DNA of 64,000 nt from Romanomermis culicivorax (lineage: Eukaryota > Nematoda > Enoplea > Mermithida > Mermithidae): assembly GCA_963922205.1 (NCBI GenBank), contig CAWUHX010000030.1:248001-312000 (forward strand). The letters are read 5' to 3'. The translations under genes and the position numbers were made by a program. How positions within the stretch are numbered: the first letter of the stretch is position 1; each line of letters opens with the position of its first letter. The notes below the pieces were generated by a model. The model searched no databases, was not told where the DNA came from, and saw nothing but the letters and a program-made list of their open reading frames with translations. This document shows positions 35,101 to 44,457 of the stretch, piece after piece.

Positions 35101-37342
35101 TTTAGACCGACTTTGTGTAACATTTAGAGCAGCATTTTGTTTATTACTCGCTATTCTCGGACTTTTTCGCGGGTTTTTTTGCTTAAATTCCTCATCGTCT
35201 GAAGTATTGGCATCGTGTTCCTCGTTGGATTTCTTCTTGACGGGAGTCACTAACGCACTATGCTTCAGAGTGCTAGCAGGCGAAAGCTAAAAAATGTAAA
35301 TAAGCGAAGAAAAATAAAAAAAATTACTAGCGAAGCCGAGCGAAAAAATGAGGAATTCTCATTGTTTCAACACAATAAATCACCATTACCAAATCGGCTT
35401 CAGCTTGCTCCAAAGCATCACCAAAACTGTCATCCTCGCATTTCTCTTTCTTTTTGCATTCTGCGAGCTTTTTCCGGTCGTCCAAATTTCTCGACCTTAT
35501 TTTCGTACCACCGAAAAAGTCCGAAACGCTAATAGGGTTCAGTTTCACCAACGCATGTTCGTCAGTGCTATTTTTCCTAGTTTCTTCTCGCTTATTCGAT
35601 TTTTTGAACTGTTCATGTTCGTTAATTTTCCTCCGTTGCCCACCTTCTTTTTCCCCCTTCCGAACAGTTTCTATATCAAGAGACTGCTGTTTCTTCAACA
35701 TTTTCGCCACATTTTCTTTTAAAAGACCACATTTCAAGGCATGGTATTGACTTTGTTTACGATACCTCTTTATTGTTGTACCATCGTCAGATTCTTCGCT
35801 ATTAGAAGCAATTTCCACAACTGGTAAAATATTATCCTTATCACGTTTTTTCTTTTTTTCTACGACTGTTACGGGTAATTGAGTTTTGGATTTTTCGCTA
35901 CGTTTTTGAATTTTGGTATAAGAATTTACTGGCTCCTCTGTGACAGCACCGCCATCTGGAAAATGATCATAACATAAGCACAAAAAGTTTTTCTTCGACA
36001 GCCGTAAATAATTTTATACCAGATAAATCAGAATCATCGATTAAAATACGTTTTTTGGTTGACTTTGGGTGGTTGTTTCTGTTTTCAATTTTATCATTTT
36101 TCCTCGGTTTTGCTAACTTTGACGGAATCGGGTTTTCGGCGTCTGAATCTGAAAAAAACGATATGGTTACAACGTGTTTTTGATAGCAAGAAAAAAATTG
36201 AAATGCGCAATCTTTTTCTCGGTAATTTTAAGAGCCTGGGGCAGTTTAAATTTAAGTTTTTCAAACTTATGAAAGTATGAGTCAGTCTGTCCCATATGGA
36301 GGGGTATGAGGGGGGTATTACCCCCACCTAAAGACCTAAAAATTGATCGCTGGTTGCTTAATTTTGAGACAAAATGATATGTTTAATAGAAATTTAGCAA
36401 CAATACCCCCGCAAATTTTCAACTTTACGCTTACCTGAAAAATCTGACCTTGGGGACCTATGGTATGAGTGTATGTATTCTTTTAATTTTTTGAACAGAT
36501 AATTTGAGCTTTTATGGTTATTGAATAAGCTACCCTTAAATTTATTTTCCAACGTTTTAGAATGCTAGAACCTAAAATTTTTCGGCGCTATGCACCGGAA
36601 AGATAAGAGACAACAGAAGTAATAAGAACAGAAGCTGCATTTTCAATACCCTGTACTTGTATATACATATGTATGAAGAACATGAACTCAGACGTAATTC
36701 AGAATTCTTGTGTAAAAATACACGAAAAATCGTGTTTTTATGCCCGCACAGATACAAAAAGGCTTGTACAGAAAAACACCGTTACGAAATTTTGAAGTCA
36801 TTTTTCAACACATACTATCTCATTGTATATCCACATATGTAATTTTATTAAAAGATGCGTAATAAGCCCATACTTCAATAATCTTCTATTCTAGACTTTT
36901 GACTTCTAATTTTAAATTTGGCTGCTAAAAAATTAGGCCATTTATTAGGCCCATGAACGGTAAAATATCCAACAGCCTAACAGAATAGACATCCATTCGA
37001 AATTTGTCGAACTAAATGAATAAAAAAATTACCGGAAGACATCGGAACGGGCGCACTTTTGCGCTTCTTGATGTTTTCGGTGATTGATGGTGTGATAACC
37101 GGAGCAGTCTTTTTTCTCAAAACTTTCTAGTATGAAACAAATTGAAGAATAAGAATACGGGATACCATGATTCAAATATAAGACATGCTAACCGAATCTC
37201 TTTCGACAACTTCGTTCTCTTTGAGAGATCGTAAACTCTCGTTGAAACTATTTTTTCTTTCTGGTGTCGCTAATTTGTCTTTAATGCCGGCATTTGGCGA
37301 CTTCCTTGCAGCCGATCGATTGAAAAAGCTTCTTATGTCCAT
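16802..37342 (-). CDS. RFC1: RFC1, large subunit of replication factor C (14 exons)
   Basis: This is the clamp-loader large subunit, which opens PCNA and loads it on primer-template junctions in the nucleus. Fourteen exons join with consistent phases to 970 aa: 37193-37342, 37033-37126, 36020-36148, 35390-35955, 35004-35286, 33222-33488, 24607-24710, 24158-24281, 23540-23772, 22857-23057, 22643-22800, 17694-17808, 17202-17347 and 16802-17144. It opens with MDIRSFF, the conserved RFC1 start. The AAA+ core has FVDRYKPK near 453, Walker A GPPGIGKTT at 516-524, NASDTR at 541-546, Walker B DEVD at 589-592 and sensor CND at 621-623. The C-terminal RFC1-specific region is complete. No BRCT domain is seen in the N-terminal half. 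Human RFC1 is about 1148 aa. Introns range from 56 bp to 8.5 kb. Confidence 0.95.
17202..17347 (-). CDS. RFC1: RFC1 exon 13
   Basis: A 146-bp exon encoding VKGYLKGAAQFPQWFGKNSK then MLGQIQMHTCL, the conserved FPxWxGK block. A 57-bp intron follows. Confidence 0.93.
17694..17808 (-). CDS. RFC1: RFC1 exon 12
   Basis: A 115-bp exon encoding LDAISSAASYLAIGDIIEKQ and then IRTDGNWSLLNDQ, matching the RFC1 AAD-S-GD-x-QIR-x-NWSLL block. It joins exon 11 across a 4.8 kb repeat-filled intron. Confidence 0.93.
18215..18796. mobile_element. MITE family B nested in family 1
   Basis: It begins CAGAGGTCTCC and ends GTAGTCTG, between perfect 8-bp duplications TGGCTAGC (18207-18214, 18797-18804). The core matches the stand-alone copy at 36283-36462 in inverted orientation. 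It is interrupted by a family 2 copy. Confidence 0.8.
18366..18758. mobile_element. MITE family 2, copy 1
   Basis: A 393-bp element with ends CCTACATGCAC and GTGCATGTATG, between 8-bp duplications GTAATACC (18358-18365, 18759-18766). It sits inside family B. A second copy lies at 18843-19586. Confidence 0.8.
18843..19586. mobile_element. MITE family 2, copy 2, itself interrupted
   Basis: It has the same termini and body as copy 1 (CATACATGCACAG start), but is split by a family 1 element at 18899-19305. The duplications CCTATGAT and CCTATGGC are eroded (6 of 8 match). It is inserted into the outer family 1 element. Confidence 0.75.
18899..19305. mobile_element. Inner hAT-like MITE family 1 copy
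   Basis: A 407-bp element, CATACATGTAA to TTACATGTATG, between perfect duplications GGTGGAAT (18891-18898, 19306-19313). The unoccupied version of the same site is visible in family 2 copy 1 near 18412-18421. Confidence 0.88.
19621..19780. mobile_element. 160-bp MITE (family C) with GCGGAT ends
   Basis: It begins CGAGTGCGGATTT and ends GGATCCGCCAATG, between perfect 8-bp duplications AGGAACCC (19613-19620, 19781-19788). It sits inside the outer family 1 element. Confidence 0.8.
20045..22140. repeat. Dispersed-repeat mosaic in RFC1 intron 11
   Basis: No gene is seen. This mosaic contains GGCCGTGGCTAG-type ends, the hairpin GGCGCGAAGCGCC at 20690 and 21800, a variant at 20311, and ACAAGCC/GGCTTGT palindromes at 20920, 21904 and 21958. 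The part from about 21140 to 21830 is a relative of 42900-43062 joined to 46643-47230 and supplies the empty-site view for insertions there. Confidence 0.6.
22220..22597. mobile_element. hAT-like MITE family 1 copy
   Basis: It starts CATACACATAACGAGG and ends near ATTACATGTAT, about 380 bp, with hairpin GGCGCGAAGCGCC at 22400-22412. Flanks share only TAGAG, so the duplication has eroded. It ends 45 bp before RFC1 exon 11. Confidence 0.7.
22643..22800 (-). CDS. RFC1: RFC1 exon 11
   Basis: A 158-bp exon encoding FETVREIFSD and ELFFSDYSLTPLFVFENYL, matching the conserved FFxDYS-x-PLFVxENY block of the RFC1 collar region. Ends in phase 2. Confidence 0.94.
22857..23057 (-). CDS. RFC1: RFC1 exon 10
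   Basis: A 201-bp exon with MLSVAFKENIKISPQQ and NHDVRQVMHRLSLL, the lid subdomain with the RFC1 D-x-RQV-x-H motif. A 56-bp intron follows. Confidence 0.94.
23540..23772 (-). CDS. RFC1: RFC1 exon 9 (Walker B, sensor 1)
   Basis: A 233-bp exon with HALIMDEVDGMAGNEDR (Walker B DEVD), KIPIICICNDR (sensor 1) and CFDLRFHRP, almost unchanged from vertebrate RFC1. Donor GTAAGC. Confidence 0.96.
23860..24140. repeat. Degenerate tandem repeat in RFC1 intron 8
   Basis: At least six units of the type TATCGGGTTCGGGTCCAAAA, about 25-35 bp each, fill most of the intron between exons 8 and 9. A related GGACCCAGATCGGATC-type motif appears at 27480-27515. Confidence 0.7.
24158..24281 (-). CDS. RFC1: RFC1 exon 8
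   Basis: A 124-bp exon encoding ELGIKFIAQNASDTRNKKSL, the conserved NASDTR box after Walker A. It ends in phase 1 at donor GTAGAA. Confidence 0.93.
24607..24710 (-). CDS. RFC1: RFC1 exon 7 (Walker A)
   Basis: A 104-bp exon that encodes GFGANDDGSWTKCILLSG and then PPGIGKTTSAELCCK, the P-loop that binds ATP. Acceptor TTCCAG and donor GTAACA flank it. Confidence 0.95.
25216..26533. mobile_element. Foldback-like element with minisatellite arms, copy 1
   Basis: The left arm has about ten 15-16 bp units of the type GAGCGATTCCCAAGT. The right arm holds the same units inverted. Inner arms are T-rich on the left and A-rich on the right and also pair. Duplications are TTTTTCAGC (25207-25215) and TTTTTTAGC (26534-26542), 9 bp with one mismatch. 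The poly-Phe ORFs inside are a consequence of T-rich DNA, not genes. It lies in RFC1 intron 6. Confidence 0.8.
26822..28010. mobile_element. 1.2 kb element with GC-rich terminal inverted repeats
   Basis: The ends AAGGCCCTATCGTACTTC and GAAGTATGACAGGGCCTT are inverted repeats with 2 mismatches in 18. Subterminal DNA is rich in GGTACC and GGCGCC palindromes (26850-26965, 27870-27995). No transposase is seen, and no clear target duplication. The middle holds a cluster of ATTCCCCGAA-like motifs (27285-27440). Confidence 0.6.
28011..32252. other. RFC1 intron 6 interior, no gene seen
   Basis: This is AT-rich intron sequence. Visible are a short GACT repeat (28205-28235), hairpin variants near 28702 and 29073, and a family 1-like fragment near 29335-29620. 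Short ORFs have no recognisable motifs. Confidence 0.5.
32261..32722. mobile_element. hAT-like MITE family 1 copy
   Basis: CATGCATGCAACGG to ATTACATGTATG, 462 bp, with the hairpin at 32454-32466. Duplications are CTGCGCAT (32253-32260) and CTGTGCAT (32723-32730), one mismatch. A small tandem repeat of GGATTGGAAA type extends it relative to other copies. Confidence 0.82.
33222..33488 (-). CDS. RFC1: RFC1 exon 6
   Basis: A 267-bp exon ending at the strong donor GTAAGT. It encodes the start of the AAA+ module: FAQFVDRYKPKSVKQIIGQQ followed by SCVNKLLNWLKNW. Phase 1 joins exactly to exon 7, 8.5 kb away. Confidence 0.93.
33669..34788. mobile_element. Foldback-like element with minisatellite arms, copy 2
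   Basis: This belongs to the same family as 25216-26533. It starts TGGTATTCTCATGTGAGCG and ends TTGGGAATAGACCA, and is flanked by a perfect 9-bp duplication TTCAAACTT (33660-33668, 34789-34797). It fills most of RFC1 intron 5. A 9-bp duplication is the known size for Drosophila FB elements; kinship beyond architecture is not shown. Confidence 0.85.
35004..35286 (-). CDS. RFC1: RFC1 exon 5
   Basis: A 283-bp exon after acceptor TTTTAG: LSPASTLKHSALVTPVKKK, then an acidic/basic stretch. A BRCT domain would be expected at about this point in other RFC1 proteins, but the sequence has no BRCT-like hydrophobic pattern. Confidence 0.85.
35390..35955 (-). CDS. RFC1: RFC1 exon 4
   Basis: A 566-bp exon, charged and lysine-rich. 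Near its end lies NPISVSDFFGGTKI, matching the conserved S-x-x-DFFG region of RFC1. It ends in phase 0 at donor GTAATG. A 64-bp intron separates it from exon 3. Confidence 0.9.
36020..36148 (-). CDS. RFC1: RFC1 exon 3
   Basis: A 129-bp exon (SDAENPIPSKLAKPRK ... ILIDDSD) after acceptor TTTCAG, ending at donor GTATAA. It is acidic/basic low-complexity sequence typical of the RFC1 N-terminus. Confidence 0.85.
36283..36462. mobile_element. 180-bp MITE family B, stand-alone copy
   Basis: CAGTCTGTCCC to GGGGACCTATG, between perfect 8-bp duplications GTATGAGT (36275-36282, 36463-36470). It lies in RFC1 intron 2 and matches the interrupted copy at 18215-18796. Confidence 0.85.
37033..37126 (-). CDS. 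RFC1: RFC1 exon 2
   Basis: A 94-bp basic exon (VLRKKTAPVITP, KKRKSAPVP) between acceptor TACTAG and donor GTAATT. It continues the lysine-rich disordered N-terminus and ends in phase 1. Confidence 0.85.
37193..37342 (-). CDS. RFC1: RFC1 exon 1
   Basis: Fifty codons starting MDIRSFFNRS. The ATG at 37342 lies just after a T-rich tract ending AAAG, and a second good acceptor (TTTTCTCAG) lies about 45 nt upstream, so a leader exon or trans-spliced leader could join here. The donor GTTAGC follows. Confidence 0.88.
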
Positions 37343-37983
37343 CTTTCATGCGAAAAAATACAGCCAACCGTATATAATTCAATTCACCAGCAGACACTGA
37401 GAAAATGCATTCAAAAAATAAACAAAGATTCTACCAAATGATAAATCTCATCAAAAAAACTGTTTCAGCGGTCTAATTTGACTTTTGATCGAATTCTGAA
37501 GGTCAAACGTTTTATAAAATGCGGATTCCTACCAGGCGAGTCCAAGCCAACGAATATGATATACAACCTGTAAAAACTCAGACTAGTTGGATACCCGACT
37601 GCAGGTTAATTTCAGGAAAGAAAATTTTTTTAAATCGGCAATCCTCTCCCTTAAAATAGGGTTGCACCCGGGTATCCAACTACTCGGAGAGGGTCCACAA
37701 ACACTTGAAAAAATTTTTCCGTATGAAAAATGAAAAAAATTACTAATTAAAGATTTTTTATTCAAGATACTGATGTCCCGGTGAACCAAGATATTGGTCG
37801 GTACACGTTAACAGTGTCTTGGGTAGGGGCCCAAGCATCGCTATCTGAGACGTCATTATCTAAAAATTACTCCAGAATGTTTAATTCGACGCAAAGCGCC
37901 GAAGAAATGTCGATTTTTGAACAATTCTTGGAATTGAAAGATAATTTGGAAATAAATAATTTGAAACATTATGTAATTCATTG
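37343..37983. other. RFC1 upstream region
   Basis: No gene is recognised. It holds a 14-bp perfect inverted repeat, TAGTTGGATACCCG at 37584-37597 and its complement at 37669-37682, which could form a hairpin about 240 bp upstream of the RFC1 start. A short 68-codon frame near 37781 has no motif. Confidence 0.4.
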
Positions 37984-38345
37984 ATTTTTCGGCGTATTTC
38001 CAACCTTTCTAAGCATAGTTTGTTTAAACCCTTGTCATAATACGTACAAAGGATAGACCTAAAGCCAAGTAATCTCCTTAGTGAACTCTCTCTCTGGACC
38101 CTTTCAATGAGATTTATATCAGAGGCATAAAAGGGATTCCCAACAGTAGATCCGTATTCAAACAGAGGTCTAACATATACTGTAAACTCACGTTCAAGGT
38201 TAGCGGTATCATTACACGTACTCTGATTATTAAAGAACTTAAGCTGTGGGCCTTCTTGGCATATAAGTGATCTCTAAAACTCAAGTTTTGAGATATGAGT
38301 ACACCAGGGTCTCTGACATACGGGTTTTTGCCCGGAATGAGAGAT
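37984..38345 (-). pseudogene. CR1/Jockey-type LINE reverse transcriptase fragment
   Basis: The minus strand reads RDPGVLISQNLSFRDHL, then after a frameshift TVYVRPLFEYGSTVGNPF and INLIERVQR, the usual C-terminal part of reverse transcriptase in CR1/Jockey-like LINEs. No start, no upstream catalytic part and at least one frameshift: a dead fragment of a different LINE group from the one at 7537. Confidence 0.75.
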
Positions 38346-39656
38346 GATCCTAAATTGTACTGGAGCTTAGCATTTGCATTATGAAAGATCGACTATTTTC
38401 TGATATATAAGTGCCAACTTTCACCTTTTTAGACACTCTACTAATAATTTTACAGCAAAACAACATTAATTTTTTTGAAAAAATGGCTCAAGTCAACCCC
38501 ATACGACACTGAAGAATATCGAAATATTTCCAAACAATGTTTTTTTCAGTGAATTTAATGAGTTTTCAGTCGGGCAAACTGAAGTTCAAAAATTAGGCAA
38601 GCAAACAAGAATTTGGATTTTTCAGCCAGTAAGGACTTCTACCATTGTCCCATGCTAATGATGTTTTAATCATTTTCGAAGTGCATCCATTTTATCCATT
38701 AAAGCATGCCGATGTTTCAAAGCTGAGCTTAAGCTAAAACGATATTTTCTAACCGAGCAACAGAAATAATACCAAAAATCATAAATGATTTAAAATCCAG
38801 TGCGAAGCGCCGAAAAATTATCGTTTTTTTTTTAAATTTTAAAACGCATAAAAATGCATCTTCGGACAAATTCATATTAGTCAGGATTTTCTCCCGAGAA
38901 GGGCACACTCATTTCAGGGCCAACACCTCAGCCAATTGAAAAAATGTGAAGGCAGATTTGATCGTATCTCGACGAGCTCAACGAAAAGCACTACTACACA
39001 CACATGTTCAAGACAAAAAAATTTACGGATTCTAGGTAGTATTATGGGTGAGAAACTGCTCAACTGCCTTAAGTCATGTGGGGCGGAAGCAGAACAAAAA
39101 ACATTTGAATATTCAGATAAAATGTCAGAATAAATATGCGAAAAATAGTCAGATGTGATATGTAAAATACTTATTGCAAAACACGCAAATAACTGCGTTA
39201 TTTATCAGAATACTACGGATTATGTGTTACTTTAGTCGCTTTTATTGTTTTTAATGTTTCACTTATTCTAATTGATTATTGCGCTTTGGGTACACTGTTT
39301 ATTCCCGACGGCCTTTTCCCCAAATAAAAGAGTCAAAATTTTTTTCCACATTTTCCCTACAAGTCTTTTTTCGATTAAAAAAGCTCGTAGATACTTTATT
39401 CAAGTGTTTTTGAACTTTTTTAAACATTCTGATTTTTTGTACAGCGGTTACAGATTGAAGTCTAATTTTCAAGCATTGTGGAACAAATTTTTCAGTAAAC
39501 TGTCCAAGAGCAAAGTGACTTTAAACCAGGGTTTTTTTTTTGTACATGACCCATTTGCACATGTACAAACGGCAGCCAATATTTCATTTGTACAATTTGT
39601 AAGCGAAAATAGATATAAATAAGTAATCTGTGTTCCTTTACATCATGGCCACGGGG
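38346..39656. other. Intergenic repeats, no gene seen
   Basis: This contains a hairpin variant near 38799 and a fragment at about 39455-39530 related to the repeat at 21140 (AAGCATTGTGGAA-type). No coding motif is recognised. Confidence 0.4.
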
Positions 39657-40509
39657 GAACGACATTAGACCGCAAGACATTAGACCGCGGACATTAGACC
39701 GCAAGACATTAGACCGCAGACATTAGACCGCAAGACATTAGACCGCAAGACATTACACCGCAGACATTAGAACAAAAAGATATCAGACAGCAGACCAAAA
39801 AGAGGCTGCAGGGTTTCTTAACTTAATTCAATAATAACAATCATTATGCTAACTTATAAAAACTTGATAATTGAGCAAAATTCACTTTAGGCAACAAACC
39901 GGCAAACTTGATAATTGAGCAAAATTCACTTTAGGCAACAAACCGGCAAATTTTAGGCAACAAACCGGAAATTACTGCAGAACAAGTTTTCGATCAGTTA
40001 TATCGCACAAAAACGGGCATCCGTTATTGCCGATCACAGACACGATTGTTGATTTTTTAAAATGTAGTGCAATATTTATAATAAATAAGATATGAAGGAC
40101 AACTTATAAAAAGTCTTGCGGTCTAAAAAAGTCTTGTGCAATATATATAATAAATAAGATATGAAGGACAACTTATAAAAAGTCTTGCGGTCTAAAAAAG
40201 TCTTGTGCAATATTCATATTAAATAATATATGAAGAACAACTTATCTTGCGGTCTGAAAAAAGTCTTGTGCAATATTCATATTAAATATGAAGGACAACT
40301 TATAAAAATTCTTGGGGTCTATTGTCTTGCAGTCTAATGTCTTTGCGGTCTATTGTCTGCGGTCTATCGTTTTCAGTCTAATGTCTTTGCGGTCTATTGT
40401 CTGCGGTCTAATGTCTGCGGTCTAGTGTCTGCGGTCTAGTGTCTGCGGTCTAATGTCTTTGCGGTCTATTGTCTGCTGTCTAATGTCTCACGGTCTAATG
40501 TCTTAGACC
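39657..40509. mobile_element. Second Foldback-like element (GACATTAGACCGCAA arms)
   Basis: The left arm has about eight units of GACATTAGACCGCAA; the right arm has about ten inverted units (TGCGGTCTAATGTCT type). The centre holds two direct repeats of a 48-bp block (from 39859 and 39908) and about four copies of a roughly 67-bp block starting GTGCAATAT (from 40069). No ORF. Target duplication not identified. Confidence 0.7.
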
Positions 40510-40946
40510 CATTAAACTCAATAATGAATTTATTGTTACGGTAAGCTTTTTGATTTTCTTAGCTCGAAATTTCAAAATAAAAATGAGACAACAATAATAG
40601 AATTTTATACAGATCAGTTAAGCATACTGTAGGTTAACAAAGAGAGGAGCTTTTGAGTGGTTCATTTATATGGGACTTGACGTCGCTGCTAAGTAGAAAA
40701 AATCGTACAAAAATATGTATCTATCATGCAAGCGAGAATAGTATATATAATAAGACCCATTTGCTATAGTTTGTAGCTCGCAGAAAGGTTTGAAAAGCAA
40801 AAATTTGGAAACATCTGAAATGTCTATGTGTGACCTTTAACTGCAGTTTGTGATATTGATAACATATGTAATAATCTATCAATTTAAAACCCTCTTATCG
40901 AAAACGGTATAACTTAAAAATTGTGTCCCGAACATATGTACCAAAC

Positions 40947-41350
40947 CATACATGTAACGGAGCTCCGAGGTCTGGGGGGGGGGGGGGGTTGGAGCACTTT
41001 TTTGGGGCCGGGGGTCAGTAATTCCCAAAATTTTGGGGGGAAGGGTCCCTGAAGGAAAAAAAAATCGATTTTTCCATGAAAAATGTCCGAAAAACGGTTT
41101 GAAAAGTAGTAATTTTTGTCTAAAAAATGATAAAATATGTACTTATGGCGCGAAGCGCCGAGACATTTTTCATGGAAAAAAATGACATTTTTCAGTATTT
41201 TCCCGACTAAAACTATGAGGGTTCCTAGGGCTACCATATGGCTAACCATAGGATTGGAAAATCCTGGGGGAGTCGCCCAATGGCTAGCCATATGGTCGAC
41301 GATTTCTGGGGGGTTCCCATAGCACTTCCCCCACCCCAATTACATGTATG
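40947..41350. mobile_element. hAT-like MITE family 1, best-preserved copy
   Basis: 404 bp, CATACATGTAACGG to AATTACATGTATG, between perfect duplications TACCAAAC (40939-40946, 41351-41358). The hairpin GGCGCGAAGCGCC lies in the middle at 41147-41159. It makes no protein. Confidence 0.9.
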
Positions 41351-43062
41351 TACCAAACATTCTAAAGAATTAAACCAGAAAAAACCACTAAAAAACCATA
41401 GAAAAATAAAAAAAACTATTAAAAAACCGTAAAAAACCACTAAAAACCAAAAAACCAAAAAATCGAAATTTCAAAAGTTTGGTTTTTGCCAACCCTGGGC
41501 TGGGCCCAGTGTTTTTTTTTGTGCCAAAACATGGTTTTTGGCACCAAAAAATTTGGGATGGCACAAAAAATTTTGAGCGTTTGTGCCAATTGGCACAAAT
41601 TTTTTGACTGGTCCAAGAATAAATTTCCTTAATTTTTAGTCTTTTTAAGGGCTGAAAACGCAAAATTTTCTCGGCGCTTCGCGATTCAATGGGTTTGATA
41701 TTGACTACTTTCCTTTGTCTCGAACGCGAGCGGATCCTATTCGAATAATTTATTTGTATTATCGCAACAGACTTTGAGATTGTCAATGACCGGCTAAAAA
41801 ATAGAAATTGTTAACTTCACTTCGTCTGTTCATTCAGTTAGATTGAGAACCGAAACTTATATTTTAAATGATTGATTCAAAGAAAAAAGTGGACATTTTT
41901 GGCACAATTATTCAACCAAAAGTCTACGTGAAGCGACTTTCGACTTAACTTTCTTCAGGAGAAAACAATTATCGACAAGACATCCTAATTTAATCTTTAA
42001 TATAGTTGTTAGGAAGGAGGCCGAAAAGTAAAGGAAAACTTCATGACAAAAAGTCTATAAAAATATCTGAATTTTCGAAGCATTCAATTTATTTTCGGAT
42101 CGTAGAAACCGTTTTTTAGATCAGTTTTTCTTATCTCGCTGACGTGGTTAAAGAAAATAGAGCGAACACGATTTTTACGCAAATGAATGCGATGAAAGTA
42201 TCTGTAGTTAGTTTTTATCAAACTTGAAAGAAAAAAGAAAAGAAATTTATTAAATGCAAAGAAATACAAGAAATATCAATAATACAGGAAAGCTCATGAC
42301 ATGACAAAAGCACGTGCGCATTGAGCTTTAAAAAATGACTCAATTTAGATCGAAAACAGGGCATATTGTTATAACTTTTGGAATTTTTAGGGATGGCGGT
42401 GGTCACGCCGAAATTTCTCTGACGCCGGTTTTTGGGGGTTTTCATGATGAAGGGAAGAAATAACAAGTGAAATTATGCATGGGAAAAGCGCCAAAGCGAA
42501 ATTATGGGAAAAAATTCGCATCACTTATGCAATGATGTCCCATATTCGTCTACCTTTTCTTCTTCATCGTTCTTCAAATTATTCATTTGGAAGAGCCTCA
42601 ACAGCGCTGCGCCCTTCGGGCGCAGCTGCTGTACCCTAAGCCTAAGCCTAAGGAAAATTTTAAAGGTAGGGTAAATTCGGCGGCCACTGCCACCCCTGAT
42701 TTACCTTAACTTTTAGCAAAAAACAGTTTTATGGTTTTCAGTACGTTTTTAGAGTGAAAAAATTTGTTGTGCCATTGGCACAAATTTTTTTGGCTCTTTG
42801 TGCCAATTGGCACAAATGTCCGCACTGTTTTTTTTCCACGAACTTTTTTCCACAAATGTGGAAAGGGGTCAAATTTTTTTTCCACATGTGGAAAAAAATT
42901 TTTTCGAAAATTTTTTGGGTATATTGTCATTCTGGGATGCTGGAAAATCAATTTTCCGAACATTTATTTCAAGAATTAGATTCCAATTTTGTGTTCAAGA
43001 GTCGTAATTTCTAGAATTTTACTTGAAAAATTTTAAAATCTGTAATTTATTTGTAAATTCTC
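41351..43062. repeat. Repeat mosaic with short perfect palindromes
   Basis: No gene is seen. Palindromes include TTTGTGCCAATTGGCACAAA at 41580-41599 and 42797-42816, a shorter form at 42767-42783, and TTTCCACAAATGTGGAAA at 42847-42864. The right end (from about 42900) is half of a repeat that continues at 46643 after the DNA transposon. Confidence 0.6.
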
Positions 43063-43799
43063 ATGAGGGTCATTCCATGTCAAGTGATCAAGGGTTCCCT
43101 GCTCGACCCTCCCAGATTTAGCTGAAATTTTGTATGAAGGATCCACCATGTCTCAAATGAACACCTGTGAAATATTAGCATCCTCTGTGAAATATTCGTG
43201 GAGTAGGAGTTCCATGTTTGACACCATGTCTGAAGATCTGACCATGGACAATAATAAATCGGCTACTTTGGAAAGAATTAGTTCGATGGTATTCATCCCC
43301 AAATGGATGAAACTGCTTCCTCTCATAGTACAAGACATGCTCTATCAGATGAAGCTAAAGAGGGTTTCTGTATCCACCCAGGAAAAATTGTAAACTACCC
43401 CAAAAAATAGGAAAATGTATAGTGCTGCAAAATTAATGGGATTTTCAGATAGCTACAGTAACCCAACTGGTCGAGTTATGAGTCTGCAATTTTGTGTATT
43501 CATTGTACATCCGATATAGTTCAAAAGTGTATAGTTTCAGCCTTCTAGGTTCTTTTTTGAACTTACACTTTGAATCTAAAATCATGAATTTGTGTAAAGT
43601 AGTGAAAAAAAGGGTGTTTTCAACATCATTTTGCTAAAAAAAGACTCCAGATAAAATTTTGAAACTAGTCTCATTTGAAAGAGCATTCCTTAAACTACTT
43701 TGAAAACCCAAGTTGATTTTTCATTGCTCGCGGTTAAGAGTCCAAATTGATAGTTGAAATTGGCAGCCGTTGTCATGGTAATGGTACTATTAGTAACGT

Positions 43800-44193
43800 T
43801 ATAATAACGTTATTAGATTATATGATTTTTCCAACAGGTACATTAATATTTGGAATGAACTTTCAGCTGAAGTTCTTAGTTCTTCCAATTTACACACATT
43901 CAAAACAAAAATCTCTAAGATTGATTTTTCTGATTATCTCGGGGGGAGCGCGTTAGCCTGTTACAAATATGTAACCTGCGCTTCCTATTACCGTCATTAA
44001 CTTGTTTACTGTAGCACATATTTTCGCTGCGATATTGTATTTGTCGGTTTGAAGTAGCCGTGGATTGAGTTTTCGAAACTTTTCTTCGTTTTCTTATTTC
44101 ATTTTAATTGTTTGTTCTCGCGTTTTTTTTTCTTCTTGTGTTATATTTCGCCTGACAGGTAATAAATCTTCTTCATTCATTCATTCATTCATA
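43800..44193 (+). mobile_element. LINE 3' end inserted in the DNA transposon
   Basis: The plus strand reads INIWNELSAEVL, SSNLHTFKTKI and a stop near 43955, the typical last residues of CR1/L2/RTE-like reverse transcriptases. A 3' UTR with AATAAA and a (TTCA)n tail at 44172-44192 follow. It is 5'-truncated. It lies just inside the left arm, so it arrived after the transposon. Confidence 0.7.
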
Positions 44194-44457
44194 CAAATGA
44201 ATCATGCTTTAGATCCCTTATATGGTAGTCGTTTATAGTAGTTGGCTCATATGGTAGTAGTTGACATTCTAGTTATCTTATCTTTGTGAGGTGGGGTAAG
44301 TGGGGAAGGGGGTCAGAATTAAAAAAATTGTGATATTTTTTTCAAAATTTTTTGTGATCGAAACAAAACACCAGTAGGAGTATTTTATTTTTGAGACATT
44401 GTTTGATAGTTATTATAATAATCTTATCGTCATATTATCATTCAATCGACCATAGAT

